Positions 53,350-62,235 of a stretch of 64,000 nucleotides of DNA are shown here, piece by piece. The stretch is from JAFGED01 sp964551295 (GTDB taxonomy: Bacteria > Chloroflexota > Anaerolineae > B4-G1), in contig CAZKDJ010000001.1 in the NCBI GenBank assembly GCA_964551295.1, positions 11,517-75,516 of the forward strand, given 5' to 3'. The notes beneath the pieces are model-generated. The model was not told the origin of the DNA and made no database searches. It saw only the letters and a list, made by a program, of their open reading frames with translations. The translations under genes and the position numbers were made by a program. Position 1 is the stretch's first letter, and the number at the start of each line of letters is the position of its first letter.

Positions 53350-54117
53350 CTACCGCGTCAGCCAGCCGCCGTCTACCGGCACGATGGCCCCGTGCATGTA
53401 ATCGGAGGCCGCCGAGGCCAAGAACACGACCGTGCCCTTCAGATCAGCAGGAGTGCCCCAGCGCCCGGCCGGGATGCGGTCTAGAATGGCCTGGCTCCGC
53501 TGCGGGTCGGCACGCAGAGGTGCGGTGTTGTCGGTGGCCATATATCCCGGCGCAATAGCGTTGACGTTAATCCCCTTGCTGGCCCACTCGTTGGCCAACG
53601 CGCGCGTCAGCCCGGCCACGCCGCTCTTGGCCGCCGTGTACGAGGGCACCAGAATCCCCCCCTGGAACGAGAGCATCGAGGCGACGTTGATGATCTTGCC
53701 ATGCCCCTGCTCCGCCATCACCCGGCCCGCGGCCTGGGAGAGAAAGAACAGCGCCTTGAGATTGATCTGGAGCACGTCGTCCCAGTACTCCTCGCTGAAC
53801 TCCAGCGCGGGTGCCCGGCGGATGATGCCGGCGTTGTTGACCAGGGTGTCCAGGCCCCCCATCTCCCGGACTATCCCTCTCGTCACTTCGTTGAGCTCGC
53901 TCACGCTGGCGTCATGCAGATTGCATTCCACTGCCAGGAACCGCCTGCCAAGTCCTTCCACTAGCTCCTGCGTCTCCTCCAGCGAAATGATATCCAGGCC
54001 TGCGACCTCTGCACCTGCCTCGGTCAGCCCCAGCGCCATCGCCTGCCCCAGCCCACGGCCTGCGCCGGTGACCAGGGCCACCTTCCCGTCCAATCGAAAC
54101 GAATCCAGTATGCCCAT
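53350..54117 (-). CDS. kduD: 2-dehydro-3-deoxy-D-gluconate 5-dehydrogenase
   Basis: 255 residues from the ATG at 54117, after GAGGAGG. Classic SDR with ALVTGAGRGLGQAMA (cofactor), VNNAGIIRRAPALEFSEEYW (the KduD-type RRxPxxxFxExxW line), NVASMLSFQGGILVPSYTAAKSG (Ser, Tyr and Lys) and NAIAPGYMATDNT. KduD reduces 2,5-diketo-3-deoxygluconate to KDG, the end of the unsaturated uronate branch. It sits 18 bp after an IolB-family gene and upstream of ogl. Confidence 0.92.
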   Translation of the reverse strand: MGILDSFRLDGKVALVTGAGRGLGQAMALGLTEAGAEVAGLDIISLEETQELVEGLGRRFLAVECNLHDASVSELNEVTRGIVREMGGLDTLVNNAGIIRRAPALEFSEEYWDDVLQINLKALFFLSQAAGRVMAEQGHGKIINVASMLSFQGGILVPSYTAAKSGVAGLTRALANEWASKGINVNAIAPGYMATDNTAPLRADPQRSQAILDRIPAGRWGTPADLKGTVVFLASAASDYMHGAIVPVDGGWLTR

Positions 54118-54135
54118 CTTGCCTCCTCTTCTCAA

Positions 54136-54954
54136 TCAGTGTCCTAGTTCTCGCAGCATCGAAACGGTCTTGCCCACCCAATCCAAGTCCGGATCTCCGG
54201 CCGTTGCCTGGATGCGGTGCTCGCCGGCCAGGAACCACAGGTAGTAGGTCGTGTAACCCGGCGCGCTGACGACCGTGTGGTAACCAACGGGCACCATCAT
54301 GATGGTATTGTCACGTACGGTAAAGTTCTCCTCGACCCCCTGGTCGTTGTAGTAGCGACAGATGCCAAAACCCTCTGGCGGGCTGACCTTGAAGTAATAC
54401 ATCTCCTCCATAAAAGCCTCGCGGGGCAGGTCGTCCACCTCGTGCCGGTGCGGCGGGTAGGTGGACCAGTTGCCGCTTGGGGTAAAGGTCTCCCCCACGA
54501 TGAGCCGCCGTGCGGGCAGGTCAGGCTGCCCGGCCAGGGTCAGGATCTGGTGAAAGTAGCGCTTGAAATTGGCCGCCCCCCACACGCCGGTGGTCACCTG
54601 GGCCGGGGCGATGACGTACGGCTCTACCTCCAGGTCGCTGGGCGCGCTGGTCAGGCCGATCCGCACCGGCCCCTCGGCGGCAATGGTGTACTCGACGCCC
54701 GCCGGCAGATAGACCGAGTGCGGCTTGCCGGCAAAGACGTTGGGCCGCCCGCCGACATGATCGAAGCGCTTCCCGCCCACGTCGAAAGTGGCCCTGCCAC
54801 CCAGGACCACCGCCAGAACCTCGCGTCCGCCCGTCTGGGCGCTAAACTGCTCCCCATCGGGCAGCACCAGCAGGTCAAAACCCAGCAGGTTGCACGGGTT
54901 ATACGGCAGGGCGTTCAACCCCTGTTCTGCCTCCAGCGATGCAAAGTATTCCAT
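54136..54954 (-). CDS. iolB: IolB/KduI-family isomerase, IolB type
   Basis: 272 residues, with GAGGAGG before the ATG. It belongs to the KduI/IolB family (bicupin). The lines GNWSTYPPHRHEVDDLP (metal His residues, about 160-178), EEMYYFKVSPPEGFGICRYY and MVPVGYHTVVSAPGYTTYYL match IolB, the 5-deoxy-glucuronate isomerase of inositol breakdown, better than KduI. No other inositol gene is present; instead it lies next to kduD and ogl, where KduI is expected. It may therefore isomerise 5-keto-4-deoxyuronate to 2,5-diketo-3-deoxygluconate (inference). The symbol gives the family, not a proven role. Confidence 0.82.
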   Translation of the reverse strand: MEYFASLEAEQGLNALPYNPCNLLGFDLLVLPDGEQFSAQTGGREVLAVVLGGRATFDVGGKRFDHVGGRPNVFAGKPHSVYLPAGVEYTIAAEGPVRIGLTSAPSDLEVEPYVIAPAQVTTGVWGAANFKRYFHQILTLAGQPDLPARRLIVGETFTPSGNWSTYPPHRHEVDDLPREAFMEEMYYFKVSPPEGFGICRYYNDQGVEENFTVRDNTIMMVPVGYHTVVSAPGYTTYYLWFLAGEHRIQATAGDPDLDWVGKTVSMLRELGH

Positions 54955-54965
54955 TTCTCACCTCC

Positions 54966-55542
54966 TCAAGGTCTATGGGGACCCCAAGAATCCAGCGCCT
55001 CTCCATCGAGCGCCAGCAGGGCCTCGGAAAAATAATCACCACAGATGAAATAAGCCTCCCCCCCAGCCCTTTGTGCGCGTGATAGGTCTCGCAGCACAGG
55101 AGCCTCTGGGCCTCGGGCTGGGTCTCGACGCAGCAAGCGACGGATGAGGTGTGCAGGCTCGTCTCGGCGTGATCCAGCGCCGCCCGCAGGGCCAACTGCC
55201 GGGCTTTCTCAGCGATTTGCCACTGGGTTCTGGCACTGAGGATGAAGTGAATTCCCAAGGCGTGGGTAACGTGAACCCGTTTGTCGAGCCACCCTCCGAA
55301 ACTGGGCAAAAACGTCTGGGCGTGATCGCGCAAGTGGTCGTCGCCCGTCGCAGCGTACGCCAACACAACAAGCCGGTCCAGAATCCGGTGAGCCAGTTGT
55401 CGTTTTCGGTCAGTTGGTAGCGGGTTCCCTCTGCGACGGTAAGGAACAGATTGCCCAGCGCCTGATGGTAGCGGCAGAGCCGCTCCAGCGAATCCGCCAG
55501 AGCGGCCCGTGAATCGGCGTGAGAAGACGGTGTATGCGACAC
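54966..55542 (-). pseudogene. Broken GH88-like unsaturated glucuronyl hydrolase
   Basis: Three frames on the minus strand together look like a shortened GH88 protein. Frame one (from 55542) has NDNWLTGFWTGLL; a one-base loss near 55364 (TGTTGG where TGGTTGG would keep the frame) moves to LAYAATGDDHLRDHA; a G7 run at 55058-55064 marks a second shift into AYFICGDYFSEALLALDG, the typical C-terminal end. About 200 central residues, including the catalytic Asp region, are missing. Intact enzymes remove the unsaturated uronate left by lyases. The loss would block one route in this pathway unless a copy exists elsewhere. 55543-55622 has no clear gene. Confidence 0.72.
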
Positions 55543-55622
55543 AGTTCTGCCTCGAGAAAACTCGGTGGGGAGATCATCGCGCCTTGTACCTCGTGCCGTA
55601 GCTGCTCCACCACCAATATAGA

Positions 55623-56642
55623 TCAGTCATAATCGATGCCCGCCAAGCTCAACTCGTCCGCCCGGTGGCAGGCCACCCAGTGATCGTCGCTCAACTCACG
55701 CCACTCTGGAGCCTGGGAGCGGCAGATATCTTGAGCGTAGCGGCACCGCGGATGGAACTTGCAACCCGACGGCGGTTTTGCCGAGCTGGGGACGTCCCCC
55801 TCCAGCACGATCCGCTGGGACACGTGATCTGGGTCAGACCGGGGGACCGCCGAGAGCAGCGCTTCGGTGTACGGGTGCAGCGGGTTGTCGTATAACTCCT
55901 CCGCCGAGGCCAGCTCGACGATAACACCCAGGTACATCACGGCCACGCGGCTACTGATGTGCTCCACGACGGAGAGGTCGTGGGCGATAAAGAGATACGT
56001 CAGCCCAAAGTCTTTCTGCAGATCCTCGAGCAGGTTGAGCGTCTGCGCCTGGACGGAGACGTCCAGGGCCGAGACCGGCTCGTCACATATGATGAGCTTG
56101 GGCCGCAGGGCCAGGGCGCGGGCGACGCCGATGCGCTGCCGCTGCCCACCGCTGAAGGCGTAGGGATAGCGATTCATGTGCTGCGCCCGCAGGCCCACGG
56201 CCTCCAAAAGCTCGCGCACCATCGTCTGCAGCTCCCCGCCCGAGGCGATACCGTGGATGCGCAGCGGCTCGCTGACAATGTCCATCACCGTCATCCTAGG
56301 GTTGAGCGAGGAAAACGGATCCTGGAAGATGATCTGCATCTCGCGCCGCAGGGCCTTCATCTCACGCTTGGGAACCTGAAAGATACTCACCATCTCCCCA
56401 TTCCGGCGGAACCAGGCCTCACCAGCGGTCGGTTTGTAGGCGCGCAGAATGGTCCGGCCGGTGGTCGTCTTGCCGCAGCCCGACTCTCCCACTAACCCCA
56501 GGGTCTCGCCCTCGCGGATGAAAAAGTTCACCCCGTCCACGGCGCGAATCTGCCCGACGACTTTGCGGAAAAAGCCCTTTCTGACAGGGAAATACTTTTT
56601 CAGATTCTTGACTTCTAGTAGGACCGGTGCTTTAGATTCCAT
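55623..56642 (-). CDS. ABC transporter ATP-binding protein, OppF type
   Basis: 339 residues. Walker A is GESGCGKTTTGRT (about 53-65), the signature is FSGGQRQRIGVARAL, and Walker B is LIICDEPVSALDV. The C-terminal oligopeptide-transporter extension has CKFHPRCRYAQDIC, the cysteine motif that carries an iron-sulfur cluster in some members. With the OppD-type partner it energises import by the two permeases upstream. Opp-family importers in other thermophiles and anaerobes carry oligosaccharides as well as peptides. Confidence 0.92.
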   Translation of the reverse strand: MESKAPVLLEVKNLKKYFPVRKGFFRKVVGQIRAVDGVNFFIREGETLGLVGESGCGKTTTGRTILRAYKPTAGEAWFRRNGEMVSIFQVPKREMKALRREMQIIFQDPFSSLNPRMTVMDIVSEPLRIHGIASGGELQTMVRELLEAVGLRAQHMNRYPYAFSGGQRQRIGVARALALRPKLIICDEPVSALDVSVQAQTLNLLEDLQKDFGLTYLFIAHDLSVVEHISSRVAVMYLGVIVELASAEELYDNPLHPYTEALLSAVPRSDPDHVSQRIVLEGDVPSSAKPPSGCKFHPRCRYAQDICRSQAPEWRELSDDHWVACHRADELSLAGIDYD

Positions 56643-56667
56643 ATCGCCTCTTGCAAGATTTCTTTAG

Positions 56668-57687
56668 CTACGTGTAGAGCAGACAACGCACGTAATGGCC
56701 CGGCTCTACCTCGATCAGCGGCATCTCCTGCTCTTGACTACAGGCATCCTTCTTGGAAACGGGACAACGTGGCAAGAACGCACATCCCACCGGCACCGAA
56801 TAAGGATCTGGAACGCTGCCAGGGATGGGGGTAAGGCGCGCCTTCACCCGACGTCCCAAGCGCGGGATAGAGTGCATAAGACCCACGGTGTACGGGTGGA
56901 GTGGATCGTGAAAGATAGTGCGCGCGTCGCCGGTTTCCACGATCCTGCCCATGTACATCACCGCCACCCGTTCGCACACCTCGGCAATTACCCCCAGGTT
57001 ATGAGTGATCATCAAAATCGCCATACCGAGCTGATCCTGGAGGTTTTTCATCAACTCCAGGATCTGTGCCTGGATGGTGACATCAAGGGCCGTGGTAGGC
57101 TCATCGGCGATGAGAAGCTGGGGGTTGCACGAGAGCGCCATGGCGATCATGGCCCGCTGCCGCTGTCCTCCAGACAGACGGTGAGGGTACTCATCGATGA
57201 TCTGATCGGCCCCGCGAATGCCCATGCCGGCCATCCTGAGCCAGGAAATCGCCTCCAGGCGAGCCCCCCTGTCATCGAGGCCACGGTGCAACTGAATCGC
57301 CTCAATGATCTGGTTGCCGACTGTGTGCACCGGCGAGAGGGAAGTCAGTGGTTCCTGAAAGATCATGGCAATCTCGTTTCCCCGGATACTGCGAATGAGA
57401 TCTCCGTTTGGATCGACGGTGGTCAGATCAAACGCGGGGTTGCCATCTCCCCGATCGTAGAAAATACTGCCTTGAACGATTCGACTCGTCTTTGGGGGGA
57501 GCAAACGGAGAATCGAGAAAGCCGTCACACTCTTCCCACACCCCGACTCACCAACCAAGCCAAGCGTCTCGCCAGGCTTAATCTCCAAAGACACACCATC
57601 CACCGCCCGAACCACCCCGTCCAGGGTGTGGAAGTACGTCTTCAGATTCTCCACTTGAACAATGTAGTGCTGATTATTTGATACCAT
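56668..57687 (-). CDS. ABC transporter ATP-binding protein, OppD type
   Basis: 339 residues. Walker A is GESGCGKSVTAFS, the signature is LSGGQRQRAMIAMAL, and Walker B is LLIADEPTTALDV. The C-terminus has CAFLPRCPVSKKDAC, the matching cysteine extension. It forms the heterodimer with the OppF-type protein encoded 25 bp downstream. The stop of the permease gene lies 2 bp before its start, so it is transcribed with the whole transporter. Confidence 0.92.
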   Translation of the reverse strand: MVSNNQHYIVQVENLKTYFHTLDGVVRAVDGVSLEIKPGETLGLVGESGCGKSVTAFSILRLLPPKTSRIVQGSIFYDRGDGNPAFDLTTVDPNGDLIRSIRGNEIAMIFQEPLTSLSPVHTVGNQIIEAIQLHRGLDDRGARLEAISWLRMAGMGIRGADQIIDEYPHRLSGGQRQRAMIAMALSCNPQLLIADEPTTALDVTIQAQILELMKNLQDQLGMAILMITHNLGVIAEVCERVAVMYMGRIVETGDARTIFHDPLHPYTVGLMHSIPRLGRRVKARLTPIPGSVPDPYSVPVGCAFLPRCPVSKKDACSQEQEMPLIEVEPGHYVRCLLYT

Positions 57688-57689
57688 AT

Positions 57690-58868
57690 CTACACCGTAT
57701 AAGGATCAGCGGCGTCACGCAAACCATCGCCCAAGAAGTTGAAGGCGAGGATCGCGATGGCGATAGCAAGCGCCGGAGTAAACACCCAAGGATAGAGTGC
57801 TATAGACTGAATATTCTGGACTTCCTTGAGCAGCACGCCCCAACTGGTGATCGGCGGGCGCAGTCCCAGCCCCAGGAAACTCAGTGCAGTCTCTGCCAGA
57901 ATCATGGACGGCATGGCCAGCGTCGAGACGACGATAATGTGGCCAAAGGTCGCCGGAATGAGATGTCTGAAGATGATCCGCACATCACTTGCCCCGGCAA
58001 GTTTCGCCGCCAGGACGAAATCCTCGTCGCGCAAGGCCAACACCTTCCCCCGCAGTTGACGGGCCAACCAGGTCCAGCCGATTACGGACAGGATAATGGT
58101 CACGGCAAAGTAGGTCCTCAGTGGTGGCCAGTGCGGGGGCACTGCGGCCGATAAAGCCATCCACAGGGGAATTGCAGGAAAGGCACGCACCAACTCGATC
58201 AACCGCTGGATGAGGTCGTCAATCCAACCGCCGTAGTAGCCCGAGGCAACACCCAGCACCGATCCAAAGGTCAGGCTAAAAGCCACGCCCAGTAGCCCAA
58301 TGGTCAACGAGACCTGGCTGCCGTAGAGAACGCGGGAAAACATGTCGCGCCCCTGTCGGTCAGTGCCCAAGAGCGAGACGATCCCTCCCGGCGCCTGGAA
58401 CAGGTGTACGTCGGTGTCGATCAATCCAAGAAGCTTGTAGGATTCGCCGTGGGAGAAGAACTCGAGGGGAATTCTCTTTTCACAGTCCGGCGTATAAGTC
58501 TTGCGCAAGTTCTCGTCAATGGTCAGGTCAAGGTCGCAGACAAACGGCTGAAACTTTCCGTCGTTGAAGAAACGAATACGCTGAGGGGGCATGTGGATGT
58601 ACTTGATGAACCGTGTGGAGAGGGTATATGGGGCCACAAAGCCGGCGAAGAGCCCGCCTAGGTAGTAAAGCAAGACCACGATTCCTCCTAGGATGGCCAC
58701 CTTGTTGCGAATGAACTTGCGCCACATCAGTTGCCATTGTGAAAGGGCGTAGATGGACTCGAGAGATTTCTGGCTGGTCTGATCTTCCGGCTCCAGGTCC
58801 TCACTTGCGTCGCCCAGCCCCTCGTACAGCTCGAACAGTTCCTCTGACTTGGTTGTTAAATCGCTCAT
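57690..58868 (-). CDS. ABC transporter permease, OppC type
   Basis: 392 residues from the ATG at 58868, which overlaps the OppB-type stop by 4 bp (ATGA). An acidic cytoplasmic N-terminus (about 1-55) precedes the first helix, then a large outside loop with several charged residues and the binding-protein-dependent permease core with six helices (about 180-385). The conserved EAA-like loop is AAKLAGASDVRIIFRHLIPAT. It forms the pore with the OppB-type subunit. Confidence 0.9.
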   Translation of the reverse strand: MSDLTTKSEELFELYEGLGDASEDLEPEDQTSQKSLESIYALSQWQLMWRKFIRNKVAILGGIVVLLYYLGGLFAGFVAPYTLSTRFIKYIHMPPQRIRFFNDGKFQPFVCDLDLTIDENLRKTYTPDCEKRIPLEFFSHGESYKLLGLIDTDVHLFQAPGGIVSLLGTDRQGRDMFSRVLYGSQVSLTIGLLGVAFSLTFGSVLGVASGYYGGWIDDLIQRLIELVRAFPAIPLWMALSAAVPPHWPPLRTYFAVTIILSVIGWTWLARQLRGKVLALRDEDFVLAAKLAGASDVRIIFRHLIPATFGHIIVVSTLAMPSMILAETALSFLGLGLRPPITSWGVLLKEVQNIQSIALYPWVFTPALAIAIAILAFNFLGDGLRDAADPYTV

Positions 58869-59848
58869 GTGTACACAATCCTTGGGTCGGCCCACGCGAG
58901 GGCGATGTCGGCCAGTAGGTTGGATATCATCAACAACAAAGTCATAAAGAGCAAAAAGGTCCCGGCCAGGTACATGTCCTGGGTAAGTAGGGAGCGCAGC
59001 AAAAGAGGACCAGTGGTTGGGACCGACATGACGATGCCCACGATGGTAGATTCTGAAATGATCTTGGGGACCTCCATGGCCATCACGCTGATCAGGGGAT
59101 TGATGGCTACCCGCACAGCGTACTTGTTGACCACTTTTCGTTCCTTGAGCCCTTTAGCCCGCGCAGTGGTGATGTATTGCTGTCCCATCACGTCCAGCAA
59201 GTTACCCCGCATGATGCGCTGGAGCTGGGCCGTGCTCGCTAGACCAAGGATGACCGCTGGCGGCCAGAGGTGATTCAGATAATCCAGCAGCTTGGCCAGG
59301 CTCCAAGGCTGCTCCGCCATTTTCAGAGATATCTCTCCCCCGACAGGAATACGTAGGACAATAATACCCAAGAACATCCACAGCAACGCCAACAAGAAGC
59401 CGGGCAACGATAGTCCCAGAAATCCCACCAAGGAAAGTGCATGATCACCAAAAGAATACTGATGCGTGGCCGAATAGATGCCAATGGGCACGGCAACCCC
59501 CATCATGAAAAGCAGCGACAGCCCACCTACCTGGATGGTGTAACCCATTCGTCCAAGCACAATGGGCAGAACCGGACTGTTCCATTCGAGAGAATACCCA
59601 AAGTCCCCACGAGGGAAGCCGGAAACCCATCGCCAGTACTGCACGTATAGCGGCTTATCCAGGCCATATCGCTCCTGCATCTTTTTGACCGTCTCTTTAT
59701 CCTGCCCGCCGCCGCTCATAGCCGCCTCGATCGCCCGCGTGGTGAAGAAATCGCCCGGCGGCAACTGGATGATAATGAAAGTGACGATGGACACAATGAC
59801 GAGCGTGGGAACCATTCCCAGAATTCGTCTCCCCATATAAGCTAGCAT
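58865..59848 (-). CDS. ABC transporter permease, OppB type
   Basis: 327 residues, with AAGGAG before the ATG. The N-terminal LPPGDFFTTRAI motif and six membrane helices are typical of OppB/DppB. The coupling loop is TARAKGLKERKVVNKYAVRVA. Its gene lies 145 bp after the solute-binding protein gene, separated by a strong hairpin that may let the binding protein be made in excess. Confidence 0.9.
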   Translation of the reverse strand: MLAYMGRRILGMVPTLVIVSIVTFIIIQLPPGDFFTTRAIEAAMSGGGQDKETVKKMQERYGLDKPLYVQYWRWVSGFPRGDFGYSLEWNSPVLPIVLGRMGYTIQVGGLSLLFMMGVAVPIGIYSATHQYSFGDHALSLVGFLGLSLPGFLLALLWMFLGIIVLRIPVGGEISLKMAEQPWSLAKLLDYLNHLWPPAVILGLASTAQLQRIMRGNLLDVMGQQYITTARAKGLKERKVVNKYAVRVAINPLISVMAMEVPKIISESTIVGIVMSVPTTGPLLLRSLLTQDMYLAGTFLLFMTLLLMISNLLADIALAWADPRIVYT

Positions 59849-59891
59849 AACGGATACTCCTTAACATCACCTGGAAAGCACGCCGTCTGGA

Positions 59892-59923
59892 GCGAGGAGG
59901 GATCTCTGCCGATCCCTCCTCGC
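59892..59923 (-). other. Strong hairpin between binding protein and permease genes
   Basis: GCGAGGAGGGATC (59892-59904) and GATCCCTCCTCGC (59911-59923) form a perfect 13-bp stem with a 6-nt loop. No T-run follows on the minus strand, so it is likely an mRNA-stabilising or partial attenuation structure rather than a full terminator. Confidence 0.75.
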
Positions 59924-59993
59924 CCAGTATGACCTCCGCCTACTGCCTATTATGCTACTTTTCTACAGCAAAGGCATCGGTCTTCTGCCACAC

Positions 59994-61961
59994 CTACTCC
60001 TCCATCCAGAAGTGGGGCGGATCCATAGTGCCCGGTGTGAAGACGAGCCAGTCAGAGGTGTGCTCCTCCATGACGTTATGGAAGCCGTTCTTGACCACCG
60101 TCAAGGCGGGCGGCTGGCCCACCGTGCCGATGGTGAACAGGCCCTCAGTGGCTTTTCGGACGATCTGCTTGCCAATTTTTACTTGCTCATCAGGGTCCAC
60201 AGTAGCCTTGTACTCGTCGTAGAGGTCCTGCACCTCCTTGAAGAGAGGTATCGGCTCCTCGCCTAGCTCGCCGCCAGACTTGTACCAGGTGCCAAAAGCC
60301 GGCCCCATCCAGGAGCGCTCGTCGAAGGGGAACTGGTAGATTGGGTCCACCATCGGCACCAGGCCGCGGTCCGTCTCCCAGGTCGCGATCATAACCTCGT
60401 TGCTGTTGGCCCTGGGCCAGTAGATATCGCGCGACATGGTTTCCAGAACCGTCTTGAGCCCGGCGTCGTTCCAGTTCGCAGCCACCAGTTCCAGAGCATC
60501 GATGCTGGCACCCGAAACGGCGTCAGTACCCTCGATGATCAGCTCTACCGGCGAACCGTCTGAGAAGGTATAGAAGCCATCGGCGCCTTTCACCAGGCCG
60601 ATCTCTTCCAGCAACGTCTGGGCTGTCTCCGTATCGTATTCGGCATAGTATTTCTCGATGTCCGCCTGGAACAAAGGCGAATCACGCACGACGCTGATGG
60701 TGCGCGGGATGGCCTGCCCCAGGAAAGAGACCTCGTTGATCAAGTCGCGGTCTATGGCCAGCGACAGGGCCTGGCGGAACTTTAAATTCTGCAGCAGCTC
60801 GCGATACTTGGCATCCGGATAGCTCTGATTGGGGAAGAGGGTGATCGTGGAAGCCTGCGCCGTGTTCCACAAGAACAGGCGGTAGTCGCCCGCCTCCGCA
60901 TTCTCCTGGTAGACGGTGTACTGGCCAAAGCTGATCCGTCGGTGCTGCATGTCCAGATCACCCGCGATGGCCATCAGATTGATGGCCTCGCCGCCCTCGA
61001 CCAGCGTGTAGTGAATCCGATCGATGTAGGGGAGTTGCTTGCCCTCCACGTCCACCTTCCAGTAGTAGGGATTGCGCTCGGCGACCATCTCCGTGGCCCC
61101 GGCTTCCCAATCCGCGACCTTCCAGGCGTACATCACCGGAAGCTCGGTGTTAAAGTTGAACGCCTTCTCTTCGAAAAGCTCGTAGGTCGCGTCCGTGTTG
61201 TGCTTGGGATGGAACTCCTCCAGGTAGTGCCTGGGGGCGAAGAAGCCAAAGCGCTCAAAGCCCAGCGGCCACTGGCAACCGTGGAAAGCCAACCCCACCG
61301 ACTCGGCCAAGCCGTTAGGCCCGGCGAACTTGAGCGTGATGGTGGTATCGTCTATCTTCTCCAGTTCCATTGGAGCCCCACCGGCCTGCCACTCGATGTG
61401 CGGGCTAGCCGTGATCTCCGAGTCGTTCTCGATGTCCTCCCACCAAAAGGTGATGTCGTCCACGGTGAAGGGCTCACCGTCGGACCACTTGAGCCCCTTA
61501 CGGAAGTAGAGAGTCAGCTCCAAGCCGTCGTCCGACCACTCCCACATCTCGGCCAGACCAGGCTGAATTGGATCCTTGGGGTCGCGCGGCCAGCGCAGGA
61601 CGGACTCGTAGATGAGTCGTCCCAGGGCGTGAAAGTCCGCAACGCCGAGGAAGGCCCGGTGCCAGGTGCCCCCATACTGCCCTATCGACTTGACGGGTAG
61701 GACCATCAGGGGATTTTCGGGAAGACGGTCTTTCACCGGCGGAAGTCCCATATCTGCTAACATGGGCGCCTCCGTGTACATGTCAGGCTCGATAGTGACC
61801 AGCACCTCTTTCTCGACTTCCTTCTCAACTTCCTTCTCTACCTCGACCGTCTCTTTGACGGTCTGAACCTCGGGCGGGCAGCATCCAGCCAGAACCGCTC
61901 CCGCAGCCGTCAGGGCGCTCATCTGCAGGAAATCGCGCCGGCTTATTCTTTTCTTGCTCAT
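59994..61961 (-). CDS. Oligosaccharide/peptide-type solute-binding lipoprotein (SBP_bac_5) with Tat signal
   Basis: 655 residues; AAGGAGG precedes the ATG. The signal is Tat-like (RISRRDFLQ) and ends at a lipobox LAGC (Cys 27), so a folded protein is exported and anchored. A charged repeat (VEKEVEKEVEKEV, about 40-52) follows. The family 5 binding fold has GLAEMWEWSDDGLELTLYFR, KFRQALSLAIDRDL and FPFDERSWMG. It is the ligand-binding part of the Opp-type importer encoded downstream. Its size (above 600 residues) and the surrounding genes favour oligosaccharides such as oligogalacturonides as ligand (inference). Confidence 0.88.
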   Translation of the reverse strand: MSKKRISRRDFLQMSALTAAGAVLAGCCPPEVQTVKETVEVEKEVEKEVEKEVLVTIEPDMYTEAPMLADMGLPPVKDRLPENPLMVLPVKSIGQYGGTWHRAFLGVADFHALGRLIYESVLRWPRDPKDPIQPGLAEMWEWSDDGLELTLYFRKGLKWSDGEPFTVDDITFWWEDIENDSEITASPHIEWQAGGAPMELEKIDDTTITLKFAGPNGLAESVGLAFHGCQWPLGFERFGFFAPRHYLEEFHPKHNTDATYELFEEKAFNFNTELPVMYAWKVADWEAGATEMVAERNPYYWKVDVEGKQLPYIDRIHYTLVEGGEAINLMAIAGDLDMQHRRISFGQYTVYQENAEAGDYRLFLWNTAQASTITLFPNQSYPDAKYRELLQNLKFRQALSLAIDRDLINEVSFLGQAIPRTISVVRDSPLFQADIEKYYAEYDTETAQTLLEEIGLVKGADGFYTFSDGSPVELIIEGTDAVSGASIDALELVAANWNDAGLKTVLETMSRDIYWPRANSNEVMIATWETDRGLVPMVDPIYQFPFDERSWMGPAFGTWYKSGGELGEEPIPLFKEVQDLYDEYKATVDPDEQVKIGKQIVRKATEGLFTIGTVGQPPALTVVKNGFHNVMEEHTSDWLVFTPGTMDPPHFWMEE

Positions 61962-62021
61962 TCGCTTTCCTCCTTGATTGACTAAGCTTGACTATTTGAA
62001 ATAGCCTGGTAAATTGCAATC

Positions 62022-62040
62022 TGTGGAGTATACATCCACA
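62022..62040. promoter_or_regulatory. Candidate operator upstream of the binding protein gene
   Basis: TGTGGA-N7-TCCACA, a 19-bp dyad about 60 bp before the start at 61961. Its centre includes TATACT on the minus strand, a possible -10. It is not the same sequence as the operators upstream of lacI. Confidence 0.35.
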
Positions 62041-62196
62041 CCCTTTGCGCGCAGGTTGCACTTTTGTGTCATGTAGGGAGTGATAGCCTGCGTGCTTCTA
62101 AATCCATGATTTTTGGGCCGCCTATCACCTCCTCCCTTCTGTAACCTCGTTGCCACCGGCACTTGCCAGAAGACCTGATCATTTTGCCTGGCCCAT

Positions 62197-62223
62197 CGGA
62201 CCTGTCAGGTCGATACAGGTCCG
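62197..62223. other. Inverted repeat after lacI
   Basis: CGGACCTGT and ACAGGTCCG, a perfect 9-bp inverted repeat with a 9-nt centre, just downstream of the lacI stop. No T-run follows; it could be an attenuator or a binding site. The rest of 61962-62235 shows no gene. Confidence 0.45.
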
Positions 62224-62235
62224 CAAAACATTCAC

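Noticed and set aside
54136..54954. Inositol catabolism operon
   Set aside because: Only the IolB-type gene is present; no iolC, iolD, iolE or iolG partner is recognisable, although two Gfo/Idh/MocA genes could superficially suggest iolG.
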